Assembly (NCBI GenBank): GCA_002869465.1
Contig: PKSW01000475.1
Coordinates: forward strand, 1-34,174
DNA length: 34,174 bases
Direction of reading: 5' to 3'
Origin: Marinilabiliales bacterium
GTDB lineage: Bacteria; Bacteroidota; Bacteroidia; Bacteroidales; F082
The position numbers and the translations under genes are program-made. Below the pieces are notes generated by a model. It had not been told where the DNA came from. It ran no database searches and worked only from the letters and a program-made list of their open reading frames with translations. This document shows positions 7,817 to 15,990 of the stretch, piece after piece. Within the stretch, counting starts at the first letter, position 1. Each line of letters opens with the position of its first letter.

Positions 7817-7869
7817 TTTTAATTGGGTTTGTATGCGAAATAAAATGTTTATCCTTAAATAAATTTGGA

Positions 7870-8601
7870 TTATGTTATAAAAGACGACTTAACACTGGTA
7901 AAATGTTGCATGCTGGTCATATTATTTTCAAAGTGGGTGCCTATAACAGCAATATCAGCGCCTGCTTTATACTTTTCATGCAACAATTCGGGAGTTTTGA
8001 TGCCGCCGCCAACCACCAGTGGAATATCTATTGAATCTTTTACAAATTGAATCATTTCTTTGGGGATGCTATTTTCAGCACCACTTCCGGCATCCATGTA
8101 GATCATTTTTAATCCCAGCATTTCTCCGGCCATGGCCGTACAGGCAGCAATGTCCTTCTTGTCTGAAGGAATCGGAAACGAATTGCTCATATAACTTACA
8201 GATGTTGGTTTTCCGCTATCGATGAGCATATAACCGGTAGCAATGGATTCGAGGCCGCTTAATCTGATGTAGGGCGCTGCGATCACATGCATGCCAATCA
8301 GCATATCAGGGTTTCGGCCTGAAATGAGTGATAAAAATAAAATAGCATCCGCATTGCTGCTTAATTGGTAATTGTTACCAGGAAAAATGACAACGGGTAA
8401 ACTGCAATTGTCTTTGATAATCTGAATGCTTTGATGCAGGCTGTCGTTAATCAGCAAGCTGCCGCCCACAAAAAAATAGTCGGCTTCGGCAAGTTGGGCA
8501 TTTTTTGCTGTTTTTTCAATCTCTTCACGGGTCAGTTTATCAGGGTCAACCAGGATGGCCAACTGTTTTCTTTTTCTGTAAAACTGATCGAGAATTTGCA
8601 T
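7870..8601 (-). CDS. Geranylgeranylglyceryl-phosphate synthase family protein (PcrB/GGGPS group II)
   Basis: A 243-residue TIM-barrel prenyltransferase. Archaeal members join glycerol-1-phosphate to geranylgeranyl diphosphate in the first step of ether-lipid synthesis; firmicute PcrB uses heptaprenyl diphosphate. Motifs: LAILVDPDKL at the start, DYFFVGGSLL, VVIFPGNNYQLS, the conserved YMDAGSGA, and the phosphate-binding IPLVVGGGIKTPE and GADIAVIGTHFE. I chose ATG 8601, because the longer frame from TTG 8619 starts inside a promoter core and adds residues unlike the family. It follows metF closely in the methionine operon. Many Bacteroidota carry this family, but their lipid product is not settled. 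No GGGP-modifying enzyme is visible nearby. Confidence 0.88.
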   Translation of the reverse strand: MQILDQFYRKRKQLAILVDPDKLTREEIEKTAKNAQLAEADYFFVGGSLLINDSLHQSIQIIKDNCSLPVVIFPGNNYQLSSNADAILFLSLISGRNPDMLIGMHVIAAPYIRLSGLESIATGYMLIDSGKPTSVSYMSNSFPIPSDKKDIAACTAMAGEMLGLKMIYMDAGSGAENSIPKEMIQFVKDSIDIPLVVGGGIKTPELLHEKYKAGADIAVIGTHFENNMTSMQHFTSVKSSFIT

Positions 8602-8616
8602 ACAACATCTTTCAGA

Positions 8617-8624
8617 CAAAAATA
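8617..8624 (-). promoter_or_regulatory. Possible internal promoter core TATTTTTG
   Basis: The minus strand reads TATTTTTG between the metF stop and the GGGPS ATG at 8601. If active it would give the lipid-synthase gene its own transcript with a leader of only about 10 bases. There is no -33 box, so it may be chance. Confidence 0.3.
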
Positions 8625-8625
8625 A

Positions 8626-9585
8626 TTAAAAAACCGCTTTTGCGATCTTTTGAATATTGTCTGTTTTACCCATGGTATACAGATGCAATACCGGTACCCC
8701 GGCAGCTATTAATTCCTTTGATTGATTGATGGCCCATTCCACACCAAGTTCTCTTACCTGTTTGTTGTCTTTACATTTAATAATCTCTTTAACCAGTTCA
8801 ACCGGCATATCCACATTGAATGTTTTTGGGATGGATGTAAGATGATTTGCTATCGAAACCGGCTTTAAACCGGGAATAATAGGCACGGTGATCCCTTTTT
8901 GGCGGCATCGTTTTACGAAATCAAAATACTTTTTATTGTCAAAAAACATTTGAGTAACAATATAGGATGCTCCTGCTTCGATTTTCTTTTTTAGGAAGAA
9001 AAGATCACTATCCATATTGGGTGATTCGGCATGTTTTTCGGGATACCCCCCCACACCGATACAGAAATCCATAGACCTGGTATTTTCAAGGTCTTTTTCA
9101 AGATAAATTCCCTTATTCAGATCCATTACCTGGTTCACCAGATCCAGGGCATAGGTATTGCCTTCGGGTTCAGGGATGAATACCTTGGCATTTGGCAATG
9201 GGTCACCTCTGAGGAGCAGTACATTTTTAATTCCTAAAAACTGAAGGTCGATCAATGCATTCTCTGTGTCTTCTTTGGTGAATCCACCACAAATGATATG
9301 TGGCACAACCACCAGGTTGTAACGGTATTTGATGGCTGCTGCAATACCAACAGTTCCGGGCCTTTTGCGAACCGTGCGCTTTTTATGATATCCATTGGGC
9401 ATGTGATCGTAAACCACCTCCTGCTGGTGATATGTGATATTTACAAAAGAAGGGTCAAATTCAATCAACGCATCGATGGCTTCACGGGTTGATTCAAAAT
9501 CGTGACCTTTTAAAGGGGGAAGCAATTCGAATGAAAACAATGTTTTCTCGGATCTTTCTATATGTTCAGTAACTGATAATTCCAT
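8626..9585 (-). CDS. metF: 5,10-methylenetetrahydrofolate reductase
   Basis: Flavin enzyme of 319 residues that reduces methylene-THF to methyl-THF, the methyl donor for MetH next door. It is a TIM barrel with the catalytic Glu region FSFELLPP (Glu20), then NITYHQQEVVY, PHIICGGFTKEDTENALIDL, NVLLLRGDPLP, CIGVGGYPEKH and the VTQMFFDN segment, all in the family order. Length is slightly above the E. coli protein (296). The start lies three bases after the metH stop, so the two are co-transcribed and probably translationally coupled. The SAM riboswitch ahead of metH would therefore also control metF. Confidence 0.95.
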   Translation of the reverse strand: MELSVTEHIERSEKTLFSFELLPPLKGHDFESTREAIDALIEFDPSFVNITYHQQEVVYDHMPNGYHKKRTVRKRPGTVGIAAAIKYRYNLVVVPHIICGGFTKEDTENALIDLQFLGIKNVLLLRGDPLPNAKVFIPEPEGNTYALDLVNQVMDLNKGIYLEKDLENTRSMDFCIGVGGYPEKHAESPNMDSDLFFLKKKIEAGASYIVTQMFFDNKKYFDFVKRCRQKGITVPIIPGLKPVSIANHLTSIPKTFNVDMPVELVKEIIKCKDNKQVRELGVEWAINQSKELIAAGVPVLHLYTMGKTDNIQKIAKAVF

Positions 9586-9588
9586 AGT

Positions 9589-12500
9589 TTAAAGGGTGTT
9601 TACGGGTAACCATTGTTTTACTTGTTGTTCGCTTACTTTTTTCCGTTGTGCATAATCACGGACCTGGCCAGGCAATAATTTGCTGATGTTGAAATATTTC
9701 GATTCAGGATGTGCAAAATAGTATCCGCTCACGGTAGCCGCCGGATACATGGCAAAACTTTCAGTTAATTGCACCCCGGTTTTATTTTCAGCATCCAGCA
9801 GATCAAAAAGGGTTCTTTTTTCAGAATGTTCCGGACAAGCGGGATATCCCGGTGCGGGCCTGATACCCTGGTAGGCTTCCTTAAGCAGTTTTTTCATATC
9901 AGGATTCGATTCATCCGAATAGCCCCAGTATTCAGTTCTAACTTTATAATGTAATAGTTCAGCAAAAGCTTCAGCAAGCCTGTCAGCCAGTAATTTCAAC
10001 ATGATGGCATTGTAATCGTCTCCTTCTTTCTGAAATTTTTGAAGTTGCTTTTCGATGCCTATACCGGCAGTTGCCACAAAGGTACCCATGAAATCAGTTG
10101 TACCGGATTCTTTTGGGGCAATAAAATCAGCCAGGCATAAATTAGGTGTTCCCGGTTTCTTTTTTTCCTGGTTTCTGAGAAAGTGGAACGTACCGAGTTG
10201 CTTTTTTTTATCAAGGTCGTTAAAAAATTCAACACTATCGTTTACCGAATAGGCCGGATAAATGCCAAAAGCGGCATTAGCAGTCAGCCAATCTTCTTCT
10301 GTGATTCTGTCCAGCATCTGCTGTGCATCATCATATAGTTTTCGTGCTTCAACACCTTTTAACGGATCATCAAATATGGCTGGATATTTACCACTGATCT
10401 TCCATGCATGAAAAAAGAAGGTCCAGTCAATAAACGATCTGATCTCCGCAATTGGATAATTCATCAGGTATTTATTACCGATGATTTTGGGTTGCTGAAT
10501 AGAATCCTGCTTCCAATCTAATTGAAGTTTATTTTTTCTGGCTTCCGCGAGACTAATGAGGTTTTTTTCGCCTTGCTTTTGCAGGTGCTGATTTTTCAGT
10601 GCTTCATATTCCTGATCAATATTCTTAATAAATGCTGCTTTATCAGTTTCAGATAGTAACTTACCAGCGATATGGATCACTTTTGAAGCATCCTTTACGT
10701 GGACGATGGGTACATCTGCTGCCGGTTTAATTTTAACTGCTGTATGAATTCTGGAGGTTGTGGCGCCACCAATAAGCAGTGGAATTTTGATGCCCTTTCG
10801 CTTCATTTCAGAAGCTACATGTACCATCTCTTCGAGCGAAGGTGTAATAAGGCCACTTAATCCCAATAAATCGGCATTCTCTTTTTCTACAACTTCCAAA
10901 ATCTTTTCAGCAGGCACCATCACACCCAGGTCAATTACTTCATAGTTGTTGCAGGCAAGCACCACGCCAACAATGTTTTTTCCAATGTCGTGTACGTCTC
11001 CTTTAACGGTTGCTAATACGATCTTGCCCGAATTTTTTCTACCGGATATTTTTTCGGCTTCTATATAGGGCAGGAGATAAGAAACCGCCTTTTTCATCAC
11101 CCGGGCACTTTTAACTACCTGAGGCAGGAACATTTTACCATCACCAAACAAGTCACCCACGATATTCATTCCATCCATCAGGGGTTGTTCGATCACATCA
11201 ATGGCACGAGGTAATTTTATACGGGCTTCTTCCACATCCACTTCAATATGATCGGTAATACCTTTCACCAATGCGTGTTTTAATCTTTCCTCTACTGAAG
11301 CCTTTCTCCAGGCCAATTCTTCTTTTATTTTCTCGCCTCCCCGATCTTTGATCGTTTCGGCATATTCCAGTAGTCGTTCTGTTGCATCCTCTCTCCTGTT
11401 TAATACAACATCTTCCACATATTCTTTTAATGGTTCTGGTATTTCATCATAAATTTGCAACATACCGGGGTTTACAATGCCCATATCCATTCCTGCTTTG
11501 ATGGCATGAAACAGAAACACCGAATGCATGGCTTCGCGCACCATATAGTTGCCCCTGAATGAAAATGACAGGTTGCTCACCCCACCGCTAACTTTGGCGT
11601 GTGGCAAATTTTCCTTGATCCATTTTGTGGCTGTGATATAATCAACTGCATAATTATTATGCTCAGGAATACCTGTGCCGATAGCCAGAATATTCGGATC
11701 GAAAATGATGTCTTCCGGTGGAAATTTTGCTTTATCAACCAACAAATGATATGCGCGCTTACAAATTTCGATGCGTCTTTTAAAACTGGCGGCCTGGCCT
11801 TCTTCATCAAAAGCCATGACAACTGCTGCAGCACCATAAGCATGGATTTTTTTAGCCAGTTGAATGAATTCCTCTTCCCCGTTTTTTAAACTAATAGAAT
11901 TGACAATGCATTTGCCCTGAACACATTTGAGACCGGCCTCGATCACTTCCCATTTGGAGGAATCGATCATGATGGGCAGTCGTGAAATTTCTGGATCAGA
12001 TGCCAGCATATTCAGGAAATTCACCATTTCTTTTTCGGCATCGAGCATACCATCGTCAAGATTCACATCCAGGATCTGAGCACCGCCTTTTACCTGGTGG
12101 CTGGCTACTGAAAGGGCTTCTTCATAAGCTTCCTCCCTGATCAGCCTGGCAAATTTCTTCGAGCCGCTTACATTGGTTCTTTCTCCAATGTTGATGAAAT
12201 TTTTCTCTTTTTCGATTTTAAGTGCTTCCAGTCCGCTGACTTCAGTCGCTTTTGGTTTAACCGGTATTTCCCTTTTACAGTGTTCAGCAACAATTTGAGA
12301 AATGACCCGGATATGTTCAGGAGTAGTACCACAACATCCACCGACAATATTTACAAAACTATTCTCAACAAAATCTTTGATGTGGCGGCCCATCTGCTCA
12401 GGTGATTCGTCATATTCACCAAATTGGTTAGGCAATCCGGCATTCGGATAGACACTGACATTAAACGGTGCCAGAGAAGAAAGTTCTGAAAGATGCGGTC

Positions 12501-13254
12501 TGATCTGCTCGGCTCCGAGCGAACAATTTAAGCCAACACTCAACAAATCCATATGAGAAACAGAAGTGAAAAAGGCTTCCAGTGTCTGACCTGACAACGT
12601 GCGACCGCTGGCATCGGCAATGGTCCCGGAGACCATTACAGGGATTTTAGATCCGACTTCGTCCTGTAATTTTTGAATGGCAAATAAGGCAGCTTTCGCG
12701 TTTAATGTATCGAAAATTGTTTCAACTATCAGGGCATCAACACCTCCTTCCCAAAGAGCCTTCGACTGTTCATAATAATCGTTACAAAGCTGGTCGAAAC
12801 TGACATTCCGGTAACCAGGGTCAGTGACTTTAGGTGACATGGAAGCTGTTTTATTGGTCGGTCCGATGGCCCCGGCAACAAAGCGGGGTTTGGTGGGTGT
12901 AAGTGCTGTGAATTTATCAGCTGCTTTTTGTGCAATGCGTGCAGCGTTGAAGTTTATTTCATGCACATAATCTGCCAGCCCATAATCACTTTGTGAAATG
13001 CGGGTACTGTTAAAGGTGTTGGTTTCAATAATATCTGCACCCGCTTCCAGATAGGCTTCATGAATTTCTGCGATAATTTGAGGCTGGGTTAAACTTAACA
13101 AATCGTTATTGCCTTTTTGTAAACCTGCAACATCTTTAAATCGCGTTCCCCTGTATTCATTTTCTTCCAGCTTATAGCGCTGTATCATGGTTCCCATGGC
13201 GCCATCCAGAACAAGGATGCGATTTTTAAGTTCGTTATGAATATTAGCTTTCAT
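9589..13254 (-). CDS. metH: Cobalamin-dependent methionine synthase, full length
   Basis: Transfers methyl from methyl-THF via B12 to homocysteine, giving methionine. All modules of the 1,221-residue enzyme are present. Homocysteine domain (1-330) has zinc ligands in GLNCSLGA and GGCCGTT (Cys307, Cys308). Methyl-THF domain (about 350-610) starts NIGERTNVSGSKKFARL. A helical cap (about 640-735) follows. B12 domain has GDVHDIGKN, with the cobalt-ligand His near 755, and LLIGGATTSR. The SAM-binding reactivation domain (about 890-1221) contains GIRPAPGYPACPEHSEK. Nothing is missing, so the cell must make or import B12. It is first in the metH-metF run behind a SAM-I riboswitch. Confidence 0.97.
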   Translation of the reverse strand: MKANIHNELKNRILVLDGAMGTMIQRYKLEENEYRGTRFKDVAGLQKGNNDLLSLTQPQIIAEIHEAYLEAGADIIETNTFNSTRISQSDYGLADYVHEINFNAARIAQKAADKFTALTPTKPRFVAGAIGPTNKTASMSPKVTDPGYRNVSFDQLCNDYYEQSKALWEGGVDALIVETIFDTLNAKAALFAIQKLQDEVGSKIPVMVSGTIADASGRTLSGQTLEAFFTSVSHMDLLSVGLNCSLGAEQIRPHLSELSSLAPFNVSVYPNAGLPNQFGEYDESPEQMGRHIKDFVENSFVNIVGGCCGTTPEHIRVISQIVAEHCKREIPVKPKATEVSGLEALKIEKEKNFINIGERTNVSGSKKFARLIREEAYEEALSVASHQVKGGAQILDVNLDDGMLDAEKEMVNFLNMLASDPEISRLPIMIDSSKWEVIEAGLKCVQGKCIVNSISLKNGEEEFIQLAKKIHAYGAAAVVMAFDEEGQAASFKRRIEICKRAYHLLVDKAKFPPEDIIFDPNILAIGTGIPEHNNYAVDYITATKWIKENLPHAKVSGGVSNLSFSFRGNYMVREAMHSVFLFHAIKAGMDMGIVNPGMLQIYDEIPEPLKEYVEDVVLNRREDATERLLEYAETIKDRGGEKIKEELAWRKASVEERLKHALVKGITDHIEVDVEEARIKLPRAIDVIEQPLMDGMNIVGDLFGDGKMFLPQVVKSARVMKKAVSYLLPYIEAEKISGRKNSGKIVLATVKGDVHDIGKNIVGVVLACNNYEVIDLGVMVPAEKILEVVEKENADLLGLSGLITPSLEEMVHVASEMKRKGIKIPLLIGGATTSRIHTAVKIKPAADVPIVHVKDASKVIHIAGKLLSETDKAAFIKNIDQEYEALKNQHLQKQGEKNLISLAEARKNKLQLDWKQDSIQQPKIIGNKYLMNYPIAEIRSFIDWTFFFHAWKISGKYPAIFDDPLKGVEARKLYDDAQQMLDRITEEDWLTANAAFGIYPAYSVNDSVEFFNDLDKKKQLGTFHFLRNQEKKKPGTPNLCLADFIAPKESGTTDFMGTFVATAGIGIEKQLQKFQKEGDDYNAIMLKLLADRLAEAFAELLHYKVRTEYWGYSDESNPDMKKLLKEAYQGIRPAPGYPACPEHSEKRTLFDLLDAENKTGVQLTESFAMYPAATVSGYYFAHPESKYFNISKLLPGQVRDYAQRKKVSEQQVKQWLPVNTL

Positions 13255-13263
13255 TTTTAATTC

Positions 13264-13279
13264 ATGTATTCATATACAT
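13264..13279 (-). promoter_or_regulatory. Small hairpin just before the metH start codon
   Basis: ATGTAT (13264-13269) and ATACAT (13274-13279) form a perfect 6-bp stem with a 4-base loop, ending about nine bases before the metH ATG. It has no T run, so it is not a terminator. It could be part of a translational switch of the riboswitch, but this is inference. Confidence 0.35.
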
Positions 13280-13324
13280 AGAACAATTGCTAAATTAACT
13301 TTGATTGTTTGACTTAGCGCTTTC

Positions 13325-13429
13325 ATTTATCATTTCCCCGTAAACGAGGTTAGGTATTGGCACCTTTTCCGTTGCAGGAGGGTTGCCAGGGCTTCATTGA
13401 GCCTAATCTCTCCACCCTTCTTTATAAAT
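13325..13429 (-). promoter_or_regulatory. SAM-I (S-box) riboswitch
   Basis: On the minus strand the S-box core is plain: AATGAAGCCCTGGCAACC (conserved J1/2 and kink-turn side) and AAAGGTGCCAATACC (the SAM pocket and P3 side). A P4 hairpin, CCTCG-TTTA-CGGGG, lies at 13336-13349, and P1 can form from ATTTAT (13424-13429) with ATAAAT (13325-13330). High SAM should lower metH and metF expression. About 70 bases separate the aptamer from the start codon. No terminator with a T run lies between, so control may be at translation or by another mechanism. Confidence 0.93.
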
Positions 13430-13482
13430 CAAAAAGCCTCAGGTTTATTGCAGGAACGCAGGAGAGGATTTGAATTATGAGG

Positions 13483-13512
13483 CAAATGTAGTATTTTTTC
13501 CAGATATGTAAA
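13483..13512 (-). promoter_or_regulatory. metH promoter: TTTA, 18 bases, TACATTTG
   Basis: The minus strand has TACATTTG (plus 13483-13490) with TTTA (plus 13509-13512) 18 bases upstream. It lies about 50 bases ahead of the SAM-I aptamer, as expected for the riboswitch transcript. Confidence 0.6.
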
Positions 13513-13528
13513 CGGATTCTAAATAAGA

Positions 13529-13777
13529 TCAGGGTGCTAATTCCAATTCTAACGATCTTAAAGACAGTTCCCGTTTTGGTTTTTGGCAATTCGCCCTGTG
13601 ATTATCGCAGCAATGCATGATTTCAACGGCCTCTTTTTCAGTTACACGTAGGAGGAGTTCGAGTTTTTGGTATTGATCGAACTGATGAAATTTCAAATAC
13701 GGGCAAGCGTTATTTTCCAAACCGAATTTACAACCATTAAGGAATCTGGAAAAATCCAACCATTTATGTTCTGTCAT
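13529..13777 (-). CDS. Small Cys-rich hypothetical protein
   Basis: An 82-residue protein that I do not recognise. It starts at ATG 13777 with MTEHKWLDFSRFLNGCKFG and holds five cysteines: one at about residue 16, one in the NNACPYLKF phrase, two in HCCDNH, and one in ANCQK. The C/H spacing could bind a metal such as zinc, but no known zinc ribbon fits exactly. There is no signal peptide or membrane segment, and the C-terminal third is basic then Leu/Glu-rich. It points the same way as metH, separated from it by the riboswitch leader and promoter. A perfect inverted repeat sits just ahead of its start. Codon use looks like that of its neighbours. Confidence 0.55.
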   Translation of the reverse strand: MTEHKWLDFSRFLNGCKFGLENNACPYLKFHQFDQYQKLELLLRVTEKEAVEIMHCCDNHRANCQKPKRELSLRSLELELAP

Positions 13778-13786
13778 TTTGATGGT

Positions 13787-13807
13787 TCTTTAGTTTTTCA
13801 CTAAAGA
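13787..13807. repeat. Perfect 8-bp inverted repeat ahead of the Cys-rich gene
   Basis: TCTTTAGT (13787-13794) and ACTAAAGA (13800-13807) are exact reverse complements around a 5-base loop. It ends ten bases before the ATG at 13777, so it could be a leader hairpin or an operator. Confidence 0.55.
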
Positions 13808-13882
13808 CAAATAAACAATTCGAAGGTCACATTGTTAAAACGGTATTAATAAACGCATCACGCTTATATTTCAAAATATAGC

Positions 13883-13890
13883 TATCTTTG
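13883..13890 (+). promoter_or_regulatory. ahcY promoter core TATCTTTG
   Basis: TATCTTTG matches TAnnTTTG exactly, 24 bases before the ahcY ATG at 13915. An earlier in-frame TTG at 13888 lies inside this core and so cannot be the start. Confidence 0.55.
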
Positions 13891-13914
13891 CACCCCAAAA
13901 TAAAAATCGTATTT

Positions 13915-15369
13915 ATGTCAGAAATTGCAGTGAAACAAGAATTAAAATATAAAATAGCGGATATTTCCCTGGCCGAATGGGGAAGAAAAGAAATTGATAT
14001 TGCCGAAAAGGAGATGCCGGGTTTGATGTCAGTGCGTGAAAAATATGCGGCTGAGAAACCACTAAAAGGTGCCAGAATTATGGGCTCTTTGCATATGACC
14101 ATTCAAACAGCGGTGTTGATTGAAACACTTGTTGAATTGGGTGCCGATGTAAGGTGGGCCAGTTGTAATATATTTTCGACTCAGGATCATGCCGCAGCAG
14201 CCGTTGTAGTGGGTAAAAATGGTACCGTTGACAGCCCAAAAGGAACACCGGTTTTCGCATGGAAAGGTGAAACACTGGAAGAATACTGGTGGTGTACTAA
14301 ACAGGCACTGTCATTTCCCGATGGCAAAGGTCCTCAGTTAATTGTTGATGATGGGGGAGATGCCACGCTACTGATTCATAAAGGATATGCAGCAGAAAAC
14401 GATGCGTCAATCCTGGATGTAGTTCCGGAAAGTGTTGAAGAACGTGAAATTTTGAAGCTGTTGAAAAATACATTGGTTGAAGAGCCTAACAAATGGCACA
14501 AAACTGCTGAAGATTGGAGAGGCGTTTCTGAAGAAACGACAACAGGTGTTCACCGTTTGTATCAAATGATGGAAGAAGGAACTTTGCTGGTTCCAGCTGT
14601 GAATGTGAATGATTCGGTTACCAAATCGAAATTTGACAATTTATATGGCTGTCGCGAATCACTGGCTGATGGAATTAAAAGAGCTACCGATGTGATGATT
14701 GCCGGAAAAGTAGTCGTTGTTGCCGGTTATGGTGATGTGGGTAAAGGTTGTGCCAAGTCGATGAAATCATACGGCGCCAGGGTGATTGTTACAGAAATTG
14801 ATCCGATTTGTGCATTGCAGGCTGCCATGGAAGGATTTGAAATTACCACCATGGAAGAAGCCCTGAAAGAAGGAAATATTTTTGTGACTACCACCGGAAA
14901 CAAAGATGTGATCACGGCTGAACACATGGCAAACATGAAGGAAGAAGCCATCGTGTGTAATATTGGCCATTTTGATAATGAAATTCAGGTGTCTCAGCTT
15001 GAGAAATACCCGGGAGTTCAAAAAACCAATATCAAACCCCAGGTGGATAAATATACGTTTGAACATGGTGGTTCCATTTATCTATTAGCAGAAGGACGCC
15101 TGGTCAACCTGGGTTGTGCTACAGGCCATCCCTCTTTTGTTATGAGTAACTCGTTTACCAACCAAACACTGGCACAATTAGATCTATGGAAGAATAAAGA
15201 GAATTACAAAATTGATGTATATCGTCTTCCAAAGCATCTGGACGAGGAAGTAGCCAGACTTCATTTGGAAAAATTAGGTGTAAAACTGACGAAATTAACT
15301 CCTGAGCAGGCTGCGTATATAGGCGTAAAACCTGGTGGACCATACAAGCCTGAACATTACAGGTATTAA
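13915..15369 (+). CDS. ahcY: S-adenosylhomocysteine hydrolase
   Basis: NAD-dependent cytoplasmic enzyme of 484 residues that splits S-adenosylhomocysteine into adenosine and homocysteine. Visible motifs: substrate-site HMTIQTAVLIETL, NIFSTQDHAAAA, the Rossmann NAD motif VVVAGYGDVGKGCAKS, and the conserved C-terminal tail ending GGPYKPEHYRY with its NAD-contacting Lys and Tyr. It is the long bacterial form, carrying the roughly 40-residue insertion (around VVPESVEEREILKLL) absent from the archaeal type. The start at 13915 is set by the promoter position. It lies divergent from the SAM-regulated metH operon and supplies MetH with homocysteine. No riboswitch was seen before it. Confidence 0.96.
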   Translation: MSEIAVKQELKYKIADISLAEWGRKEIDIAEKEMPGLMSVREKYAAEKPLKGARIMGSLHMTIQTAVLIETLVELGADVRWASCNIFSTQDHAAAAVVVGKNGTVDSPKGTPVFAWKGETLEEYWWCTKQALSFPDGKGPQLIVDDGGDATLLIHKGYAAENDASILDVVPESVEEREILKLLKNTLVEEPNKWHKTAEDWRGVSEETTTGVHRLYQMMEEGTLLVPAVNVNDSVTKSKFDNLYGCRESLADGIKRATDVMIAGKVVVVAGYGDVGKGCAKSMKSYGARVIVTEIDPICALQAAMEGFEITTMEEALKEGNIFVTTTGNKDVITAEHMANMKEEAIVCNIGHFDNEIQVSQLEKYPGVQKTNIKPQVDKYTFEHGGSIYLLAEGRLVNLGCATGHPSFVMSNSFTNQTLAQLDLWKNKENYKIDVYRLPKHLDEEVARLHLEKLGVKLTKLTPEQAAYIGVKPGGPYKPEHYRY

Positions 15370-15389
15370 ATTTTTTTTAGATTAAATGA

Positions 15390-15417
15390 AGCGCTGCCGA
15401 TTGGTAGCGCTTTTTTT
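15390..15417 (+). terminator. Intrinsic terminator of ahcY
   Basis: AGCGCTGCC (15390-15398) pairs with GGTAGCGCT (15403-15411), nine pairs with one G-U, around the loop GATT, followed by a T run. It also overlaps the stop of the convergent lipoprotein gene. Confidence 0.9.
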
Positions 15418-15898
15418 AATTGTGAATGTACAACAGTGCACCATCATATTCGGCGGCATATTCAATCAAAGGATATTTTCCTTCTCCTTCATATAAATTG
15501 CCATCAAAAATAAAATAACTGTTATCGTTGCAAGTATCTTTTACTGTAGGGAAATAGTCTCCAACCACGAGCTTGCCGCAAACAGTCATATTCGTATTGC
15601 AACATAAAAATGGGTCGTTTGGAGGCTGACGTTCATAAGCTTTAAACTTGTCAATGTCTGCCCTGTAAACAATAATTCCACGGCTGCCCGGTGGTATATA
15701 TACCCCCGGCTTTTCATCCAGATAAAGCCAGCCGCTAACCGTGTTAATTTCAAGAAATTGTGTTGAATTAGGATTGATAGTTATATGAATGGAGACATTC
15801 GGGATATTCGGATTCACATTATTCTTATTGCACGATACAATCAGACTTAATACGAAGATTAAAACTACTGAAAATATAACTAAAATGGCTCGATTCAT
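15416..15898 (-). CDS. Lipoprotein with a Rieske-like fold but no iron-sulfur ligands
   Basis: A 160-residue lipoprotein with a hydrophobic leader and lipobox LIVSC (Cys23). The mature part has the order seen in Rieske-type domains: GWLYL, then PPGSRGIIVYR, FKAYER at the place of the first ligand loop, and DTCNDNSYFIFDGN with GKYPLIEYAAEYDGALLYI at the second. True Rieske proteins have C-x-H and C-x-x-H; here the only histidines (38 and 159) are outside those loops, and the cysteines are at 99, 100, 107 and 123. A [2Fe-2S] cluster of Rieske type is therefore unlikely. Small Bacteroidota lipoproteins of this shape are common but their role is unknown. The assignment rests on pattern reading only. 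Confidence 0.65.
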   Translation of the reverse strand: MNRAILVIFSVVLIFVLSLIVSCNKNNVNPNIPNVSIHITINPNSTQFLEINTVSGWLYLDEKPGVYIPPGSRGIIVYRADIDKFKAYERQPPNDPFLCCNTNMTVCGKLVVGDYFPTVKDTCNDNSYFIFDGNLYEGEGKYPLIEYAAEYDGALLYIHN

Positions 15899-15976
15899 CG
15901 AATAATGGATATGATCAAAAACGCAATTAATTCAATATTATTTTGATATAAAAACTAATATATAATTACTTCCTTA

Positions 15977-15984
15977 TATTTTTG
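15977..15984 (+). promoter_or_regulatory. Promoter core TATTTTTG of the small lipoprotein gene
   Basis: TATTTTTG matches TAnnTTTG and ends six bases before the ATG at 15991. If used, transcription would begin at or very near the start codon, giving a leaderless or almost leaderless mRNA. Confidence 0.45.
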
Positions 15985-15990
15985 TTGTAT

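Noticed and set aside
8602..8619. TTG start at 8619 for the GGGPS gene
   Set aside because: The TTG lies in a TATTTTTG promoter-like core and the added residues (MSERCC) do not fit the family; ATG 8601 does.
13436..13483. Possible terminator GCCTCA...TGAGGC followed by T5 (minus strand) upstream of the SAM aptamer
   Set aside because: One arm overlaps the promoter core at 13483-13490, so it would not be fully transcribed, and the loop is over 35 bases with a stem of only six pairs.
13888..13914. TTG start at 13888 for ahcY
   Set aside because: It is part of the promoter core TATCTTTG; ATG 13915 gives the usual N-terminus.
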